A stretch of DNA of 64,000 nt. Origin: Microbulbifer aggregans (GTDB taxonomy: Bacteria; Pseudomonadota; Gammaproteobacteria; Pseudomonadales; Cellvibrionaceae). The number at the start of each line of letters is the position of its first letter. Position 1 is the stretch's first letter. Under the pieces are notes generated by a model. That model searched no databases. It was not told where the DNA came from and saw only the letters and a list, made by a program, of their open reading frames with translations. Position numbers and translations under genes: made by a program. Positions 20,398 to 29,263 of the stretch are shown here, piece by piece. The stretch lies in NCBI RefSeq assembly GCF_020524005.1, contig NZ_JAIVKK010000010.1:113267-177266 (forward strand), read 5' to 3'.

Positions 20398-20565
20398 TCA
20401 GCGGGGCGGTTTACGACGACCGAAGATCAGTGCGATTACGAATAGAACCAGGAATACAAAGAACAGTATCTTGGATATTTCCGTCGCTGTGGAAGCTACG
20501 CCACTGAAGCCAAAAAAGGCCGCAACGAGCGCAATGACCAGACAGATAATAGCCCAGCGCAACAT
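20398..20565 (-). CDS. Small membrane protein of the YtjA/DUF1328 family
   Basis: 55 aa, found by reading the minus strand directly: [20 protein letters not shown], then [20 protein letters not shown] and [15 protein letters not shown]. This is the conserved DUF1328 pattern (LRWA...FL.IAL.AA.FGF.G.A.....AK.LF..F....I...). Two transmembrane helices separated by a short polar loop and a basic C-terminus. RBS CAGGAG 8 nt before ATG. Function unknown, stress-associated in other bacteria. Confidence 0.88.
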   Translation of the reverse strand: MLRWAIICLVIALVAAFFGFSGVASTATEISKILFFVFLVLFVIALIFGRRKPPR

Positions 20566-20810
20566 GGCAATACTCCTGTTGTGGCAAGGGACTACCGGCG
20601 GTTTGCCGGCACAAGATGGGCAACCTCAATAACCATTCAGGTTAGCCAATCGATCTCATTGATAACGAACTCTGAGGCCCATCACCACTTTTTCTGGCAA
20701 TCGAGGTGAATACCGTTCCGCTCCTGCGTGGCAGATTGGGGAGTGGGTCGGGTGTGGGCTGGGCGTGGGGTAGGACGACTTTGTCCGGCAAATGGGCACC
20801 ACCCGCTGTG

Positions 20811-21374
20811 CTAAGAGGACCTATCCTGAGCCGGCAACAGTTCCGACAGCGGAACGAAATCGTATCCCTTTGCGCGCAGTTGCTCGCTGATCAGTGGTAG
20901 CGCATCGAGCAGCTGCTGTTGCTCGCCGTGCTTGGGATGGACCATGAGAACAGCTCCGGGAAACACATTGTCGGCCACGTAATTGGCTATTTCCTGTAAC
21001 TCCGAGGGGTTGTGGCTGGAGGGCTCGAAAGTGAGCGAGTCCTTGCTGCCCAGTTTGTGCAGAATATAGGCGGCACTCGCGAGCTCATGGCGAGCCGTTG
21101 CTGGGGCCAACTCGATCAGGCTGTTGCGTGAATGTGTGTGGGGGGCTGGCAGGAAGTGCACGCGGCTGTCGGCATCGGCGGGACTTGGTATCAGCGAGGC
21201 TTTGATTCTGAGGCGCTGCAGGGCATGCAGAAGGTCTTCTTCTGTGCCGGACTGAGTGCGGTCACCAATGGCCAGTGCAACACGGCGATCCTCGCCAAAG
21301 CTTTCCAGTGGAAGGGCGAGAAGGGCGATTGCCATGGTCTGGCGTAACAGGACGCGAAGGGACTTCATACTCAT
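20811..21374 (-). CDS. Exported protein resembling a degenerate NodB polysaccharide deacetylase
   Basis: About 187 aa. Signal peptide at the N-terminus (MSMKSLRVLLRQTMAIALLA then LPLESFGED). The core VALAIGDRTQSGTEEDLLHA lies where NodB proteins have the TFDDGP catalytic motif, and the ending NVFPGAVLMVHPKHGEQQQL with LRAKGYDFVPLSELL matches the NodB C-terminal block. The catalytic Asp pair and the HxxxH metal site are missing, and the domain is short. Either a pseudo-enzyme with a binding role or a remote relative. Start uncertain (21374, 21368 or GTG 21422). Confidence 0.55.
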   Translation of the reverse strand: MSMKSLRVLLRQTMAIALLALPLESFGEDRRVALAIGDRTQSGTEEDLLHALQRLRIKASLIPSPADADSRVHFLPAPHTHSRNSLIELAPATARHELASAAYILHKLGSKDSLTFEPSSHNPSELQEIANYVADNVFPGAVLMVHPKHGEQQQLLDALPLISEQLRAKGYDFVPLSELLPAQDRSS

Positions 21375-21461
21375 GGTTTTTGTCGGGCTACTGCTATTCA
21401 GGGAGTGAAGGGCGGTCAGCACTTCCGGATTTATTGGTTTCGGAAGGAAACGGACACAAAC

Positions 21462-21493
21462 AAAAAAGCCGTCTTGTAAAAGACGGCTTTTTT
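21462..21493 (-). terminator. Intrinsic terminator of fdxA
   Basis: AAAAAAGCCGTCTT, loop GTAAA, AGACGGCTTTTTT; T-run on both strands, just after the fdxA stop. Confidence 0.9.
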
Positions 21494-21508
21494 ATAAACG
21501 TTGGCAAA

Positions 21509-21832
21509 TCAGCGCTCAAGGTGCTCCAGCTTGCCTTTAACGCCATCCCACTCCTCGGCATCGGGCAATGGGTCTTTCTTTTCCGTGATGTTTGGCCACA
21601 CGTCTGCCAGTTCGGCGTTCAGCTCAATGTATTCCTGCTGATCTTCTGGAACCTCGTCTTCGGAGAAGATCGCATTGGCCGGGCACTCGGGCTCGCACAG
21701 GGCGCAGTCGATACACTCGTCCGGGTGGATTACCAGAAAGTTGGGGCCTTCATAGAAGCAGTCTACCGGGCAAACTTCCACACAGTCGGTGTATTTGCAC
21801 TTGATGCAGTTTTCCCCAATTACGAATGTCAT
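21509..21832 (-). CDS. fdxA: 7Fe-8S type ferredoxin
   Basis: 107 aa. Two cluster-binding regions: C9-x2-C12-x4-C17-x3-C ([17 protein letters not shown]) for a 3Fe-4S/4Fe-4S pair and [12 protein letters not shown] for a 4Fe-4S cluster. Acidic C-terminus, as in the Azotobacter-type FdxA. It lies downstream of mutS on the same strand, the same order as in Pseudomonas. Electron carrier of unknown main partner. Confidence 0.93.
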   Translation of the reverse strand: MTFVIGENCIKCKYTDCVEVCPVDCFYEGPNFLVIHPDECIDCALCEPECPANAIFSEDEVPEDQQEYIELNAELADVWPNITEKKDPLPDAEEWDGVKGKLEHLER

Positions 21833-21963
21833 GCTTGTCCCTCGATGCTACCGCGGCTTTCTTGCTTATTGCCGGTCCGTTATGGACCCGCGTTGGAAAG
21901 CTGCGGATTTTATCAATAACTGGCGCGAATTGTAGTGGCTTTTGAGTCGAATTGGTTGGGTGC

Positions 21964-24648
21964 TTATAACAATTTGCGCAGCGCATAGAGCTGTTCCAGG
22001 GCCTGGCGCGGGGTCAGGTCGTCTGGATCCAGTGATTCCAGTGCTTCCACCGCCGGGTGTGGGGCACTGCCAAACAGGTCTACCTGGGCTGGCGCGGCTG
22101 CTTGCGGCTTTGCCAGGGAGGCGGGCTGAGGCTTGGTTTGCGGCTCTGGTTGCACCACCGGCTCAACTTCAGGTACTTGTGCCGGCTCCGGTTTTGCAAC
22201 CGGGCCCGGTCCCGAATCCCGGGTGGTGTGGCCGGCTTCCAGCGCCGCCAGCCGCTCGCGGGCTTCGTTCAGTACATCGGCGGGTATACCGGCAAGCTTG
22301 GCTACCTGCAGGCCATAGCTCTTGGACGCAGGACCTTCCTGGATACGGTGCAGGAACACGATGGAGTCGCCGTGCTCGGTGGCATTCAGGTGGATATTGG
22401 CCGCGTCGCCACATTCGCCCGGCAGCTCGGTCAGTTCGAAATAGTGGGTGGCGAACAGGGTGAAAGCACGCACCTTATTGGCCAGGTAGTGGGCGCAGGC
22501 CCAGGCCAATGACAGGCCGTCGTAGGTGCTGGTGCCGCGACCGATCTCGTCCATCAGGATCAGGCTGTGTTCGCTGGCGTTGCGCAGGATGTTCGCGGTC
22601 TCGGTCATTTCCACCATAAAAGTGGAGCGGCCGCCGGCGAGATCGTCGGCGCTGCCGATACGGGTAAAGATGCGGTCCAGCAGGCCGATGCGGGCGCTGT
22701 CGGCGGGTACGTAGCTGCCGCAGTGGGCCAGCAGCGCAATCAGCGCAGTCTGGCGCATATACGTGGACTTACCGCCCATATTCGGGCCGGTGATCACCAG
22801 CATGCGACGGCTGTCGTGAAGCTCGATATCGTTGGCGACAAACGGCGCGTCCAGTACCTGCTCAACCACCGGGTGGCGGCCACCTTCCACGTGAATGCCG
22901 GGGGTGGTGGAAAGCTCCGGTTGCACCAGGCGCAGCTGGTCGGCGCGCTCGGCCATGTTGGCCAGGACATCCAGCTCGGAAACCGCGGCCGCGGCTGTCT
23001 GCAGTTCTGCCAGGTGTTCGTTGAGGGTATTGATCAGCTCCTCATACAGGAATTTTTCCCGTGCCAGCGCGCGGCTTTTGGCCGAGAGTGCCTTGTCTTC
23101 GAACTCTTTCAGTTCCGGGGTGATAAAGCGTTCGGCGTTTTTCAGGGTCTGGCGGCGGATGTAGTCCACCGGCGCCTTGTCACTCTGGCCGCGGCTGATC
23201 TCGATAAAGTAACCGTGCACCCGGTTGTAGCCGACCTTCAGGGTCGGGATGCCGGTGCGCTCTTTTTCGCGCTGTTCCAGCTGTACCAGATAATCGCCGG
23301 CGTTCTCGCTGATGCCGCGCAGCTCGTCCAGTTCGTCGTCGTAGCCCTCGGCAATCACGCCGCCATCGCGGATCACTACCGGCGGGTTTTCCACCAGGGC
23401 GCGTTGCAGCAGTTCCACGGTTTGTGGCCACTCGCCGATCTCGCGGCCGAGCTGCTGCAAGCGGCGGGCGTCGGTTTCCGCCAGCTGGCGCTGCAGCTCC
23501 GGGAACTGCGCCAGCGACAGACCGAGGCGGGAGAGGTCCCGCGGGCGCGCGGAGCGCAGCGCCAGGCGGCCGAGAATCCGCTCCATATCGCCAATGGGCT
23601 TGAGTGCTTCGCGCAGTGGCTCAAATCGGTAATCGTCAATCAGCGCACCGATCGCCTGCTGGCGCTGCTGCAGGGTGTCGAGGGTGCGCAGCGGGTTGTT
23701 CAGCCAGCGGCGCAGCAAGCGGCTGCCCATTGCGGTTTTACAGGCATCGAATACCGACAGCAGGGTGTTGTCGTCGCCGCCGTTCAGGTTCAGGTCGATT
23801 TCCAGGTTGCGGCGGCTGGCGGGATCCAGAGCCACGGTGTCTTCGCTGCGCTCGGTGCGCAGGGTGCGGATATGCGGCAGCTCGGTGCGCTGGGTATCGC
23901 GGGCGTACTGCAGCAGGCAACCGGCGGCACACAGGGCCGCGTGCATATGGCTGCAGCCGAAGGCCTCGAGATCCATGGTGCCGAACTGACGGTTGAGCAG
24001 GCGCAGGGCACTTTCCAGCTCGAACTCCCAGGGCGCGCGGCGACGCAGACCGGGGCGGCGCGCGATTTCCGCGGGCAGGTCCAGGTCTTCCGGGGTCAGC
24101 AGCTCGGTAGGGCTGAAGCGCTGGATCTGCTCGGCCAGAGCTTCCAGGGTATCCACTTCCTGGACCGCAAAGTGGCCGGTGCCCAGGTCCAGCAGCGAGA
24201 GACCATAGCGATCACCCAGCAATACGGTCGCCGCCAGCAAATTATCACGGCGCTCATTAAGCAGCGCTTCATCGGTCACAGTACCCGGGGTGACGATACG
24301 CACCACCTTGCGCTCCACCGGACCTTTGCTGGTTGCCGGGTCACCGAACTGCTCGGCAATAGCCACCGATACGCCGGCCTTGATCAACCGCGCCAGGTAG
24401 CCTTCCGCCGCGTGATAGGGGATGCCCGCCATAGGGATTGGCTGCCCGCCGGACTTGCCGCGGGCGGTCAGGGTCACATCCAGCAGCTCCGCGGCGCGCT
24501 TGGCGTCGTCGTAGAACAGCTCATAGAAGTCGCCCATGCGGTAGAACACCAGCTCCTGGCGGTGCTCGGCCTTGATGCGCAGGTATTGCTGCATCATTGG
24601 GGTGTGTTCGGGCTGCTTAGTGTTGCTGGTGGTGGTAGTAGCGACCAT
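21964..24648 (-). CDS. mutS: DNA mismatch repair protein MutS
   Basis: 894 aa. Mismatch-binding motif [10 protein letters not shown] with the Phe/Glu pair (FYE), lever and clamp domains, then the ABC-type ATPase: Walker [11 protein letters not shown], signature-like [14 protein letters not shown], Walker [17 protein letters not shown] and [11 protein letters not shown]. The linker near residues 800-845 is rich in Pro/Gln/Ala ([18 protein letters not shown]) and longer than in E. coli MutS; the end ([21 protein letters not shown]) is the dimer/tetramer helix. Start ATG at 24648. Confidence 0.96.
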   Translation of the reverse strand: MVATTTTSNTKQPEHTPMMQQYLRIKAEHRQELVFYRMGDFYELFYDDAKRAAELLDVTLTARGKSGGQPIPMAGIPYHAAEGYLARLIKAGVSVAIAEQFGDPATSKGPVERKVVRIVTPGTVTDEALLNERRDNLLAATVLLGDRYGLSLLDLGTGHFAVQEVDTLEALAEQIQRFSPTELLTPEDLDLPAEIARRPGLRRRAPWEFELESALRLLNRQFGTMDLEAFGCSHMHAALCAAGCLLQYARDTQRTELPHIRTLRTERSEDTVALDPASRRNLEIDLNLNGGDDNTLLSVFDACKTAMGSRLLRRWLNNPLRTLDTLQQRQQAIGALIDDYRFEPLREALKPIGDMERILGRLALRSARPRDLSRLGLSLAQFPELQRQLAETDARRLQQLGREIGEWPQTVELLQRALVENPPVVIRDGGVIAEGYDDELDELRGISENAGDYLVQLEQREKERTGIPTLKVGYNRVHGYFIEISRGQSDKAPVDYIRRQTLKNAERFITPELKEFEDKALSAKSRALAREKFLYEELINTLNEHLAELQTAAAAVSELDVLANMAERADQLRLVQPELSTTPGIHVEGGRHPVVEQVLDAPFVANDIELHDSRRMLVITGPNMGGKSTYMRQTALIALLAHCGSYVPADSARIGLLDRIFTRIGSADDLAGGRSTFMVEMTETANILRNASEHSLILMDEIGRGTSTYDGLSLAWACAHYLANKVRAFTLFATHYFELTELPGECGDAANIHLNATEHGDSIVFLHRIQEGPASKSYGLQVAKLAGIPADVLNEARERLAALEAGHTTRDSGPGPVAKPEPAQVPEVEPVVQPEPQTKPQPASLAKPQAAAPAQVDLFGSAPHPAVEALESLDPDDLTPRQALEQLYALRKLL

Positions 24649-24916
24649 GGTGTAGAAAATTCTTTTTTGAATCAGGTAGTTAGCGTTTTTTGCGCCGCCG
24701 GCATTGGCCGGATGGTATCCGGAGGCGGGGCACGCCGGCAGGCCGGGGAGGATAACAAAGCGACAGGCAAAGCACTATCTGACTGGAAAGTCCTCGCGGA
24801 TTGGCCTGCCTCTGGCACTGGCCGGCAAGCTTTCCGTTTCATCTGTCCCCACCTTATGGTTGTGGTACGTCACCGTAATGGCGGGGGCGCGTGCCCCGAG
24901 CGCCGAGGGAGGCAAC

Positions 24917-25162
24917 ATGAACCTTCAGATACTCTCCTTGGAAGGACAAATTTATCTCGTTGAGACGGTTGATGAAAACGGGTCTCGGCTCCTGACCGAT
25001 CGCCAGCATCGTCCACGCAAATTCCACTGTCTCGAGGAGATACGGGAGCAGCTGGATGTACGTAACTTCGATGAGATCTGGTTGGAGCAGCAAACGCCCT
25101 ACGAAGAGATGTGTGGGCTGGATGAGCAAACGGTGCCGCTACGTATTAGGTTGAACTGGTGA
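24917..25162 (+). CDS. Small conserved hypothetical protein, DUF6482-like
   Basis: 81 aa. ATG at 24917 with GAGGGAGG 6 nt upstream; the frame is open further upstream but without a good RBS. SLEGQIYLVETVDENGSRLL with LEEIREQLDVRNF matches what I recall of DUF6482 proteins, found next to each other's stress genes in Pseudomonas-like bacteria. No membrane segment or signal. Function unknown. Confidence 0.6.
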   Translation: MNLQILSLEGQIYLVETVDENGSRLLTDRQHRPRKFHCLEEIREQLDVRNFDEIWLEQQTPYEEMCGLDEQTVPLRIRLNW

Positions 25163-25362
25163 TCAAACAACGAAAAGTACGCTGTTGATCAGTACAAATC
25201 AGACGAAAAATCGAGGGGGCTAGCCAAGCTCGTAAAGTGTTAATAAAAATCGAATAAAACCAAATCAACGGATAAGTTTTCTTGAATAAAATCAACTGGA
25301 TAGGTTTAATACGCGCCCGTATGTAATGCAATACCAAAATGTGAGTCATAGGAGGAGTACAC

Positions 25363-25755
25363 ATGGGACTGCAAGAAAAGAAATGGCGCCGCACGATTGA
25401 AGAAGAATATGTTGCTGAATTCAAAGCTGACTTGTCTTCACACTACGCCACGGCATTCGACGTAACTTTTGACTGGGAGAGTTTCTCATCGGTTGATGAG
25501 CTAAAGTTCGTGCCGACATACAGCCTGGATCGCGTAAAGAGCGCATTGCGCACCCTGGCAGAAGATCAGGATGCGAAAGAAGAAATCGAAGCTCAGATTA
25601 AAACGCTACATATTCGCAATGTAGAAAATGGCCAGGAAAACAAAGCAATGGCACTGTCGGATGGCACATTCGATTTTGCTGCGGGCTTTGGTGGCAATCA
25701 CAACGATGTCTTCACTGATCTGGCGATTCGCGAGTTTTTGGAAGGCGCGCTATAG
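25363..25755 (+). CDS. Unrecognised acidic cytoplasmic protein
   Basis: 130 aa, unrecognised. RBS AGGAGG 7 nt before ATG is strong, and the gene is followed by a good terminator, so it is probably expressed on its own. Sequence is rich in Glu/Asp/Phe, no signal peptide or membrane span, mixed alpha/beta by eye; the end (GTFDFAAGFGGNHNDVFTDLAIREFLEGAL) is Gly- and Asp-rich. The 5' region (25163-25362) is AT-rich. It stands at the left border of the peptidoglycan island. Confidence 0.75.
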   Translation: MGLQEKKWRRTIEEEYVAEFKADLSSHYATAFDVTFDWESFSSVDELKFVPTYSLDRVKSALRTLAEDQDAKEEIEAQIKTLHIRNVENGQENKAMALSDGTFDFAAGFGGNHNDVFTDLAIREFLEGAL

Positions 25756-25771
25756 CGCTCGGTAACAAAGT

Positions 25772-25800
25772 AAAAAGGCAGCCTTCGGGCTGCCTTTTTT
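25772..25800 (+). terminator. Intrinsic terminator with UUCG tetraloop
   Basis: AAAAGGCAGCC, TTCG, GGCTGCCTTTTTT; a stable hairpin with T-run just after the 130-aa gene. Confidence 0.93.
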
Positions 25801-25884
25801 GTTCAGCACCAGTCTTGGATACGTAACGGAGCGCGTACAGCTATTTGGTTGACCGCTTCAACCATAGCTTGCCACCCTCTTGTT

Positions 25885-25927
25885 GAATAAATTATTCTTC
25901 GTTCAACTACAAAAGAATTATTTATCG
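25885..25927. promoter_or_regulatory. Island operator pair upstream of nagZ
   Basis: Site 1 at 25885-25897 is GAATAAATTATTC, a perfect 6-1-6 palindrome. Site 2 at 25915-25927 (GAATTATTTATCG) fits the island consensus GAATAATTTATTC at 10 of 13 bases. Centres are 30 bp apart. They lie just before the nagZ start. Confidence 0.7.
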
Positions 25928-25935
25928 GCCACCAA

Positions 25936-27885
25936 ATGAAATCTCAGCTTTGTCTCTTGGCGTCAATATTCTCTTTATGTGCTCTGATGGCTGCAGCTGG
26001 CTGCTCCGATGCTACGGAACAACAGGCTGCTGTGCGCCCGGCTCTTGAAAGTCTGAGTCTGCGCGAGAAGATTGCCCAGAAGCTCATGCTGGATATTCGC
26101 TACTACTGTGCGGACGCGGAACGGCCGCAGGGTGGCGCTGCGGATACCTGGGGGATCAGAGATTGCGATCAAGCGGTCACCCAGTTGCCCCCGGCTCTGG
26201 CGGACGTGATCCGGCGTACCGGTGTGGGCGGAATTATTCTGTTCGCCGACAACCTGCAAAGCAGTGCGCAGATTGTGCAGCTCAACCGTGATTTGCAGCT
26301 GGCAGCCAGCAGTTCCCGCGCGGGGATACCGCTGTTGATTGGGGTGGATCAGGAGGGCGGCCGTGTCAATCGCCTGCCTCGCGATGAAGCGGCGGCGTTT
26401 GCTGGCAATATGGCGATTGGTGCAACACAGGCTGTTCACGGTGAGCGCTTTGCGACCGCTACGGCGGAGGTCATGGCGGAGCAGCTGAGCGTGCTTGGTT
26501 TCAACGTGAATTTCGCACCGACACTGGATGTAAACAGCAACCCCGATAACCCGGTCATCAATGTGCGCTCCTACAGTGAGTCGCCACAGGTTGTGGCGGA
26601 CCTCGGTGCAGCCAGCGTTACCGCGTTCCAACGTAAGGGCGTGGCAGCTACGGTGAAACATTTTCCCGGACATGGTGATACCAGTGTGGACAGTCATACC
26701 GGCCTGCCAAGAGTTGAGCGCTCACTGGAGTCTGCACGCTCGGTGGATCTTCTGCCGTTTGCCGAGGTTTTCGAGCGTTCCCGGCCCGCACTGACCATGA
26801 CGGCCCATATTCAATACCCCGCACTGGACAATTCGACAATGCTCTCCAAGTCAGGAGAGGACGTTGTGGTACCGGCAACGCTTTCGCGCAAGATTCTTAC
26901 AGACCTGTTGCGTGAGAAAATGGGCTATGAAGGCGTCATTGTTACGGATGCGCTGGATATGGCGGGTATCAGTAATTACTTTTCTGCCGATGAAGCGGTT
27001 GTTCATACGTTTGCCGCGGGTGCCGATATCGCGCTGATGCCGGTGAAAATTCGTTTTCCGGAAGATTTAACACGCCTCGATGGAGTCATTGATCGCGTGG
27101 AGACGGCGGTATTAGAGGGTGAACTTGCGTTGCCGGAGATCGAGTTATCGACAGCGCGCGTACTGAATTTGAAGCAACGGTTTGTCAGTACCCAATGGAT
27201 GCAGCAGGATCAGCGAGCCGCGGTGGCGGATGCGCGTCGGCTGCTGGCGACACCTGCGCACCGTGTACTCGCCAGCGAACTGTCCACTGCTGCACTCACC
27301 AGCATATTCCAGCCTTTAACGGGTCAATTACCGATTATCAGCGATAGCACACAAACGGTGCAGGTGCTGGCGCCGAGCGCGGCGGTTGGTGCGGCATTCA
27401 AAGTGGCGCTGTCCGAAGTGACGAGGGCGAAAATTGAAGTCCTTGATCCCAGGGGTGCCATCGAAACGATATCCGCGCACGCCGCAGACCTGTTGATTGT
27501 TGCGAGTATTGTACCGGCGGAGAGTGCGGTTGAGCTTGGTGGCGTTGAGGATCTGGCCCGCCTCAAGGCTGCACCAAAGCTGCCTCTGGATACGCTCTAT
27601 AGAATCTACCGGCAGGGCTTGCAGGCAGCGCGTGAGCAGGGCGGAAAAACGGTGTTTGTCAGTATGCGTTCACCATACGAGGCCGCGCGTTTTGCGGATG
27701 TGGCCGATGTACATCTGGCCAGCTTTGACTACAAAGCATTTATCGACGTGAACAGGGAAATGCACGGCCCCGTTTATCGGGCGCTGGCCAGTGCCCTTGT
27801 GAGTAGCACCTTGCCGCAAGGGGAGCTGCCAGTAACAGTTAGGCCGCCCGTGAAAGCGGATGGCGCTCTGGCCAGCGGAAAATAA
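25936..27885 (+). CDS. nagZ: Two-domain glycoside hydrolase family 3 lipoprotein, NagZ-like exo-beta-N-acetylglucosaminidase
   Basis: 649 aa. Signal peptide with lipobox ending at C23 (LMAAAGC), so a lipoprotein. GH3 catalytic domain holds the NagZ hallmark KHFPGHGDTSVDSH at residues 241-254 (Asp/His general acid pair D252-H254) and the nucleophile Asp in VTDALDM (D338). The length and extra C-terminal domain (about 430-649) resemble Bacillus-type NagZ rather than the 340-aa cytoplasmic E. coli enzyme. Removes GlcNAc from muropeptide ends outside the cytoplasm, producing MurNAc-terminated fragments. Convergent to the AmiD-like gene with only 6 bp between. Confidence 0.9.
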   Translation: MKSQLCLLASIFSLCALMAAAGCSDATEQQAAVRPALESLSLREKIAQKLMLDIRYYCADAERPQGGAADTWGIRDCDQAVTQLPPALADVIRRTGVGGIILFADNLQSSAQIVQLNRDLQLAASSSRAGIPLLIGVDQEGGRVNRLPRDEAAAFAGNMAIGATQAVHGERFATATAEVMAEQLSVLGFNVNFAPTLDVNSNPDNPVINVRSYSESPQVVADLGAASVTAFQRKGVAATVKHFPGHGDTSVDSHTGLPRVERSLESARSVDLLPFAEVFERSRPALTMTAHIQYPALDNSTMLSKSGEDVVVPATLSRKILTDLLREKMGYEGVIVTDALDMAGISNYFSADEAVVHTFAAGADIALMPVKIRFPEDLTRLDGVIDRVETAVLEGELALPEIELSTARVLNLKQRFVSTQWMQQDQRAAVADARRLLATPAHRVLASELSTAALTSIFQPLTGQLPIISDSTQTVQVLAPSAAVGAAFKVALSEVTRAKIEVLDPRGAIETISAHAADLLIVASIVPAESAVELGGVEDLARLKAAPKLPLDTLYRIYRQGLQAAREQGGKTVFVSMRSPYEAARFADVADVHLASFDYKAFIDVNREMHGPVYRALASALVSSTLPQGELPVTVRPPVKADGALASGK

Positions 27886-27891
27886 GCCGAA

Positions 27892-28857
27892 TTATTTACG
27901 TTCCGCCACTACCTCCTGCTCCATGCCCGGATAATTGCTCAATTTGTGCGGGAAATACTTCTCCAGGAGCGCCAGTAATATGGCGCGGCTCTGGATATCC
28001 ACTTCACCATCGGCTTTCCATGGGCGGAAGTGATACTGGAAGGCCCGGGTATACAGGCTGATTTCCTCGTCGCTGGCGGTTGCAGGATCGATACCGTAAC
28101 CATATTCCGATAGCCATTGCGCAAAGCGTCGCCGTACGCTGTCCTGATCACTGCTGGTGTTGCCCTGCAGGTATTCCAAATGCCGATTGACGACATCTTC
28201 GTCATACCAGGCCCCAATCCCCGCTTCGGCCAGCTGTCGCCAGGGAAACTTGGGGCCGGGATCGATTTTGTAGTGGGGGATAATATCGCCGTGTCCAATA
28301 ATTCGGGTCGGTGTGATGTCCGGGTAACGGGCGAGAATATCCTTTGCCAGTGCAATGACCAGCTCAATCTGAGCTGGATCAAACTCCGGGAAAAAGCACA
28401 CTGCGCCGGGCTCCGCACCGGGGGTAGATTCCGGTGGTGGCTCACACCGGCTCTGGTTGACTATTTCGATACCGATAGAGTGGTCATTCAGCTGGCTGCG
28501 ATCTTCCCACTCACTCCTACCGGCATGCCAGGCCCGGCGGCGCTCATCCACCAGCTGGTAAACCCGCAACTCGTCATGGGGATAGCTGGCGTCGTTGCTT
28601 TCCGGTATCAGGTAATGCGAACTGACCGGCGAGGAGCTTGGTTGGGTCAGTACCCGCAGCGAAGTCGCGAAATCAATGGCGGTAAAGTGCAGCACAAGGA
28701 AGCGAACCCGCTCACTCGCATTCTGAGATTTGACCACTTCGATGTCGTAATCATTTCCGCTGTGATTGATGCCGCCGCTGCTTGCGCAGCCGTTCGCGCC
28801 GAGCATTGCCAGCGCCAGACCTGTGGCGCAAAAGGTAGTAAGGATCCTGTGTGACAT
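27892..28857 (-). CDS. AmiD-like N-acetylmuramoyl-L-alanine amidase lipoprotein
   Basis: 321 aa zinc amidase of the Amidase_2 family. Lipobox around C24. Zinc ligands H57 (VLHFTAID), H189 and D199 in GHGDIIPHYKIDPGPKFPW, the AmpD/AmiD spacing. The C-terminal region from about 235 (VRRRFAQWLSEYGYGIDP, then QYHFRPWKADGEVD) is a PG-binding-1-like domain. Cuts the MurNAc-L-Ala bond and frees stem peptides. It is divergent from the TonB receptor at 29264 and shares its control region. Start ATG 28857. Confidence 0.9.
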   Translation of the reverse strand: MSHRILTTFCATGLALAMLGANGCASSGGINHSGNDYDIEVVKSQNASERVRFLVLHFTAIDFATSLRVLTQPSSSPVSSHYLIPESNDASYPHDELRVYQLVDERRRAWHAGRSEWEDRSQLNDHSIGIEIVNQSRCEPPPESTPGAEPGAVCFFPEFDPAQIELVIALAKDILARYPDITPTRIIGHGDIIPHYKIDPGPKFPWRQLAEAGIGAWYDEDVVNRHLEYLQGNTSSDQDSVRRRFAQWLSEYGYGIDPATASDEEISLYTRAFQYHFRPWKADGEVDIQSRAILLALLEKYFPHKLSNYPGMEQEVVAERK

Positions 28858-29263
28858 GGCGAGTCCTTCGGTCGAGCCTGTTAGTGGTTATCTGTTCTTA
28901 TCAGCACTGTGATAACGGTGTTTCTTCCGCGTATCGAATACAAAAATCGTTACCGCCTGCCGCTTTGTTGCATTCCATCGTCACTGCTCGCCAGGTTAGT
29001 AGGAATGGCGTATCCCCGTTGGCGGGTTAATTAACCTGACATGCCAAATTACCCCTGAATTGTACAAATAATTTATTCCGGATATATAGTTTTTGTGGAA
29101 TTTTTTAAGTAGGCTTTAGTCGTTCCGAGGGGTAGCGCGGGCAAATTGAACAGATGTGCTGGCCCCATCCACGCCAGAATGACAACGATGTCAGCTTGGT
29201 CAGGTTGGGCAAAATAAATGCTGATAAGCAATAAACGTGACCAACGACAAGGCGGAAATAACC
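28858..29263. other. Divergent control region amiD-like / TonB receptor 1
   Basis: 406 bp, AT-rich from 29040 to 29110. Contains one island operator (separate entry). No ORF or RNA seen. Confidence 0.6.
29066..29078. promoter_or_regulatory. Island operator upstream of TonB receptor 1 and amiD-like gene
   Basis: AAATAATTTATTC, 12 of 13 matches to GAATAATTTATTC. A weak second copy (about 8 of 13) might lie 32 bp to the right at 29098-29110, not convincing by itself. Confidence 0.6.

Noticed and set aside
22567..24963. Long open frame (798 codons) on the plus strand opposite mutS
   Set aside because: It is a GC-driven shadow of the mutS codons with no RBS, no family motifs and a Gln/Ala/Gly-heavy composition.
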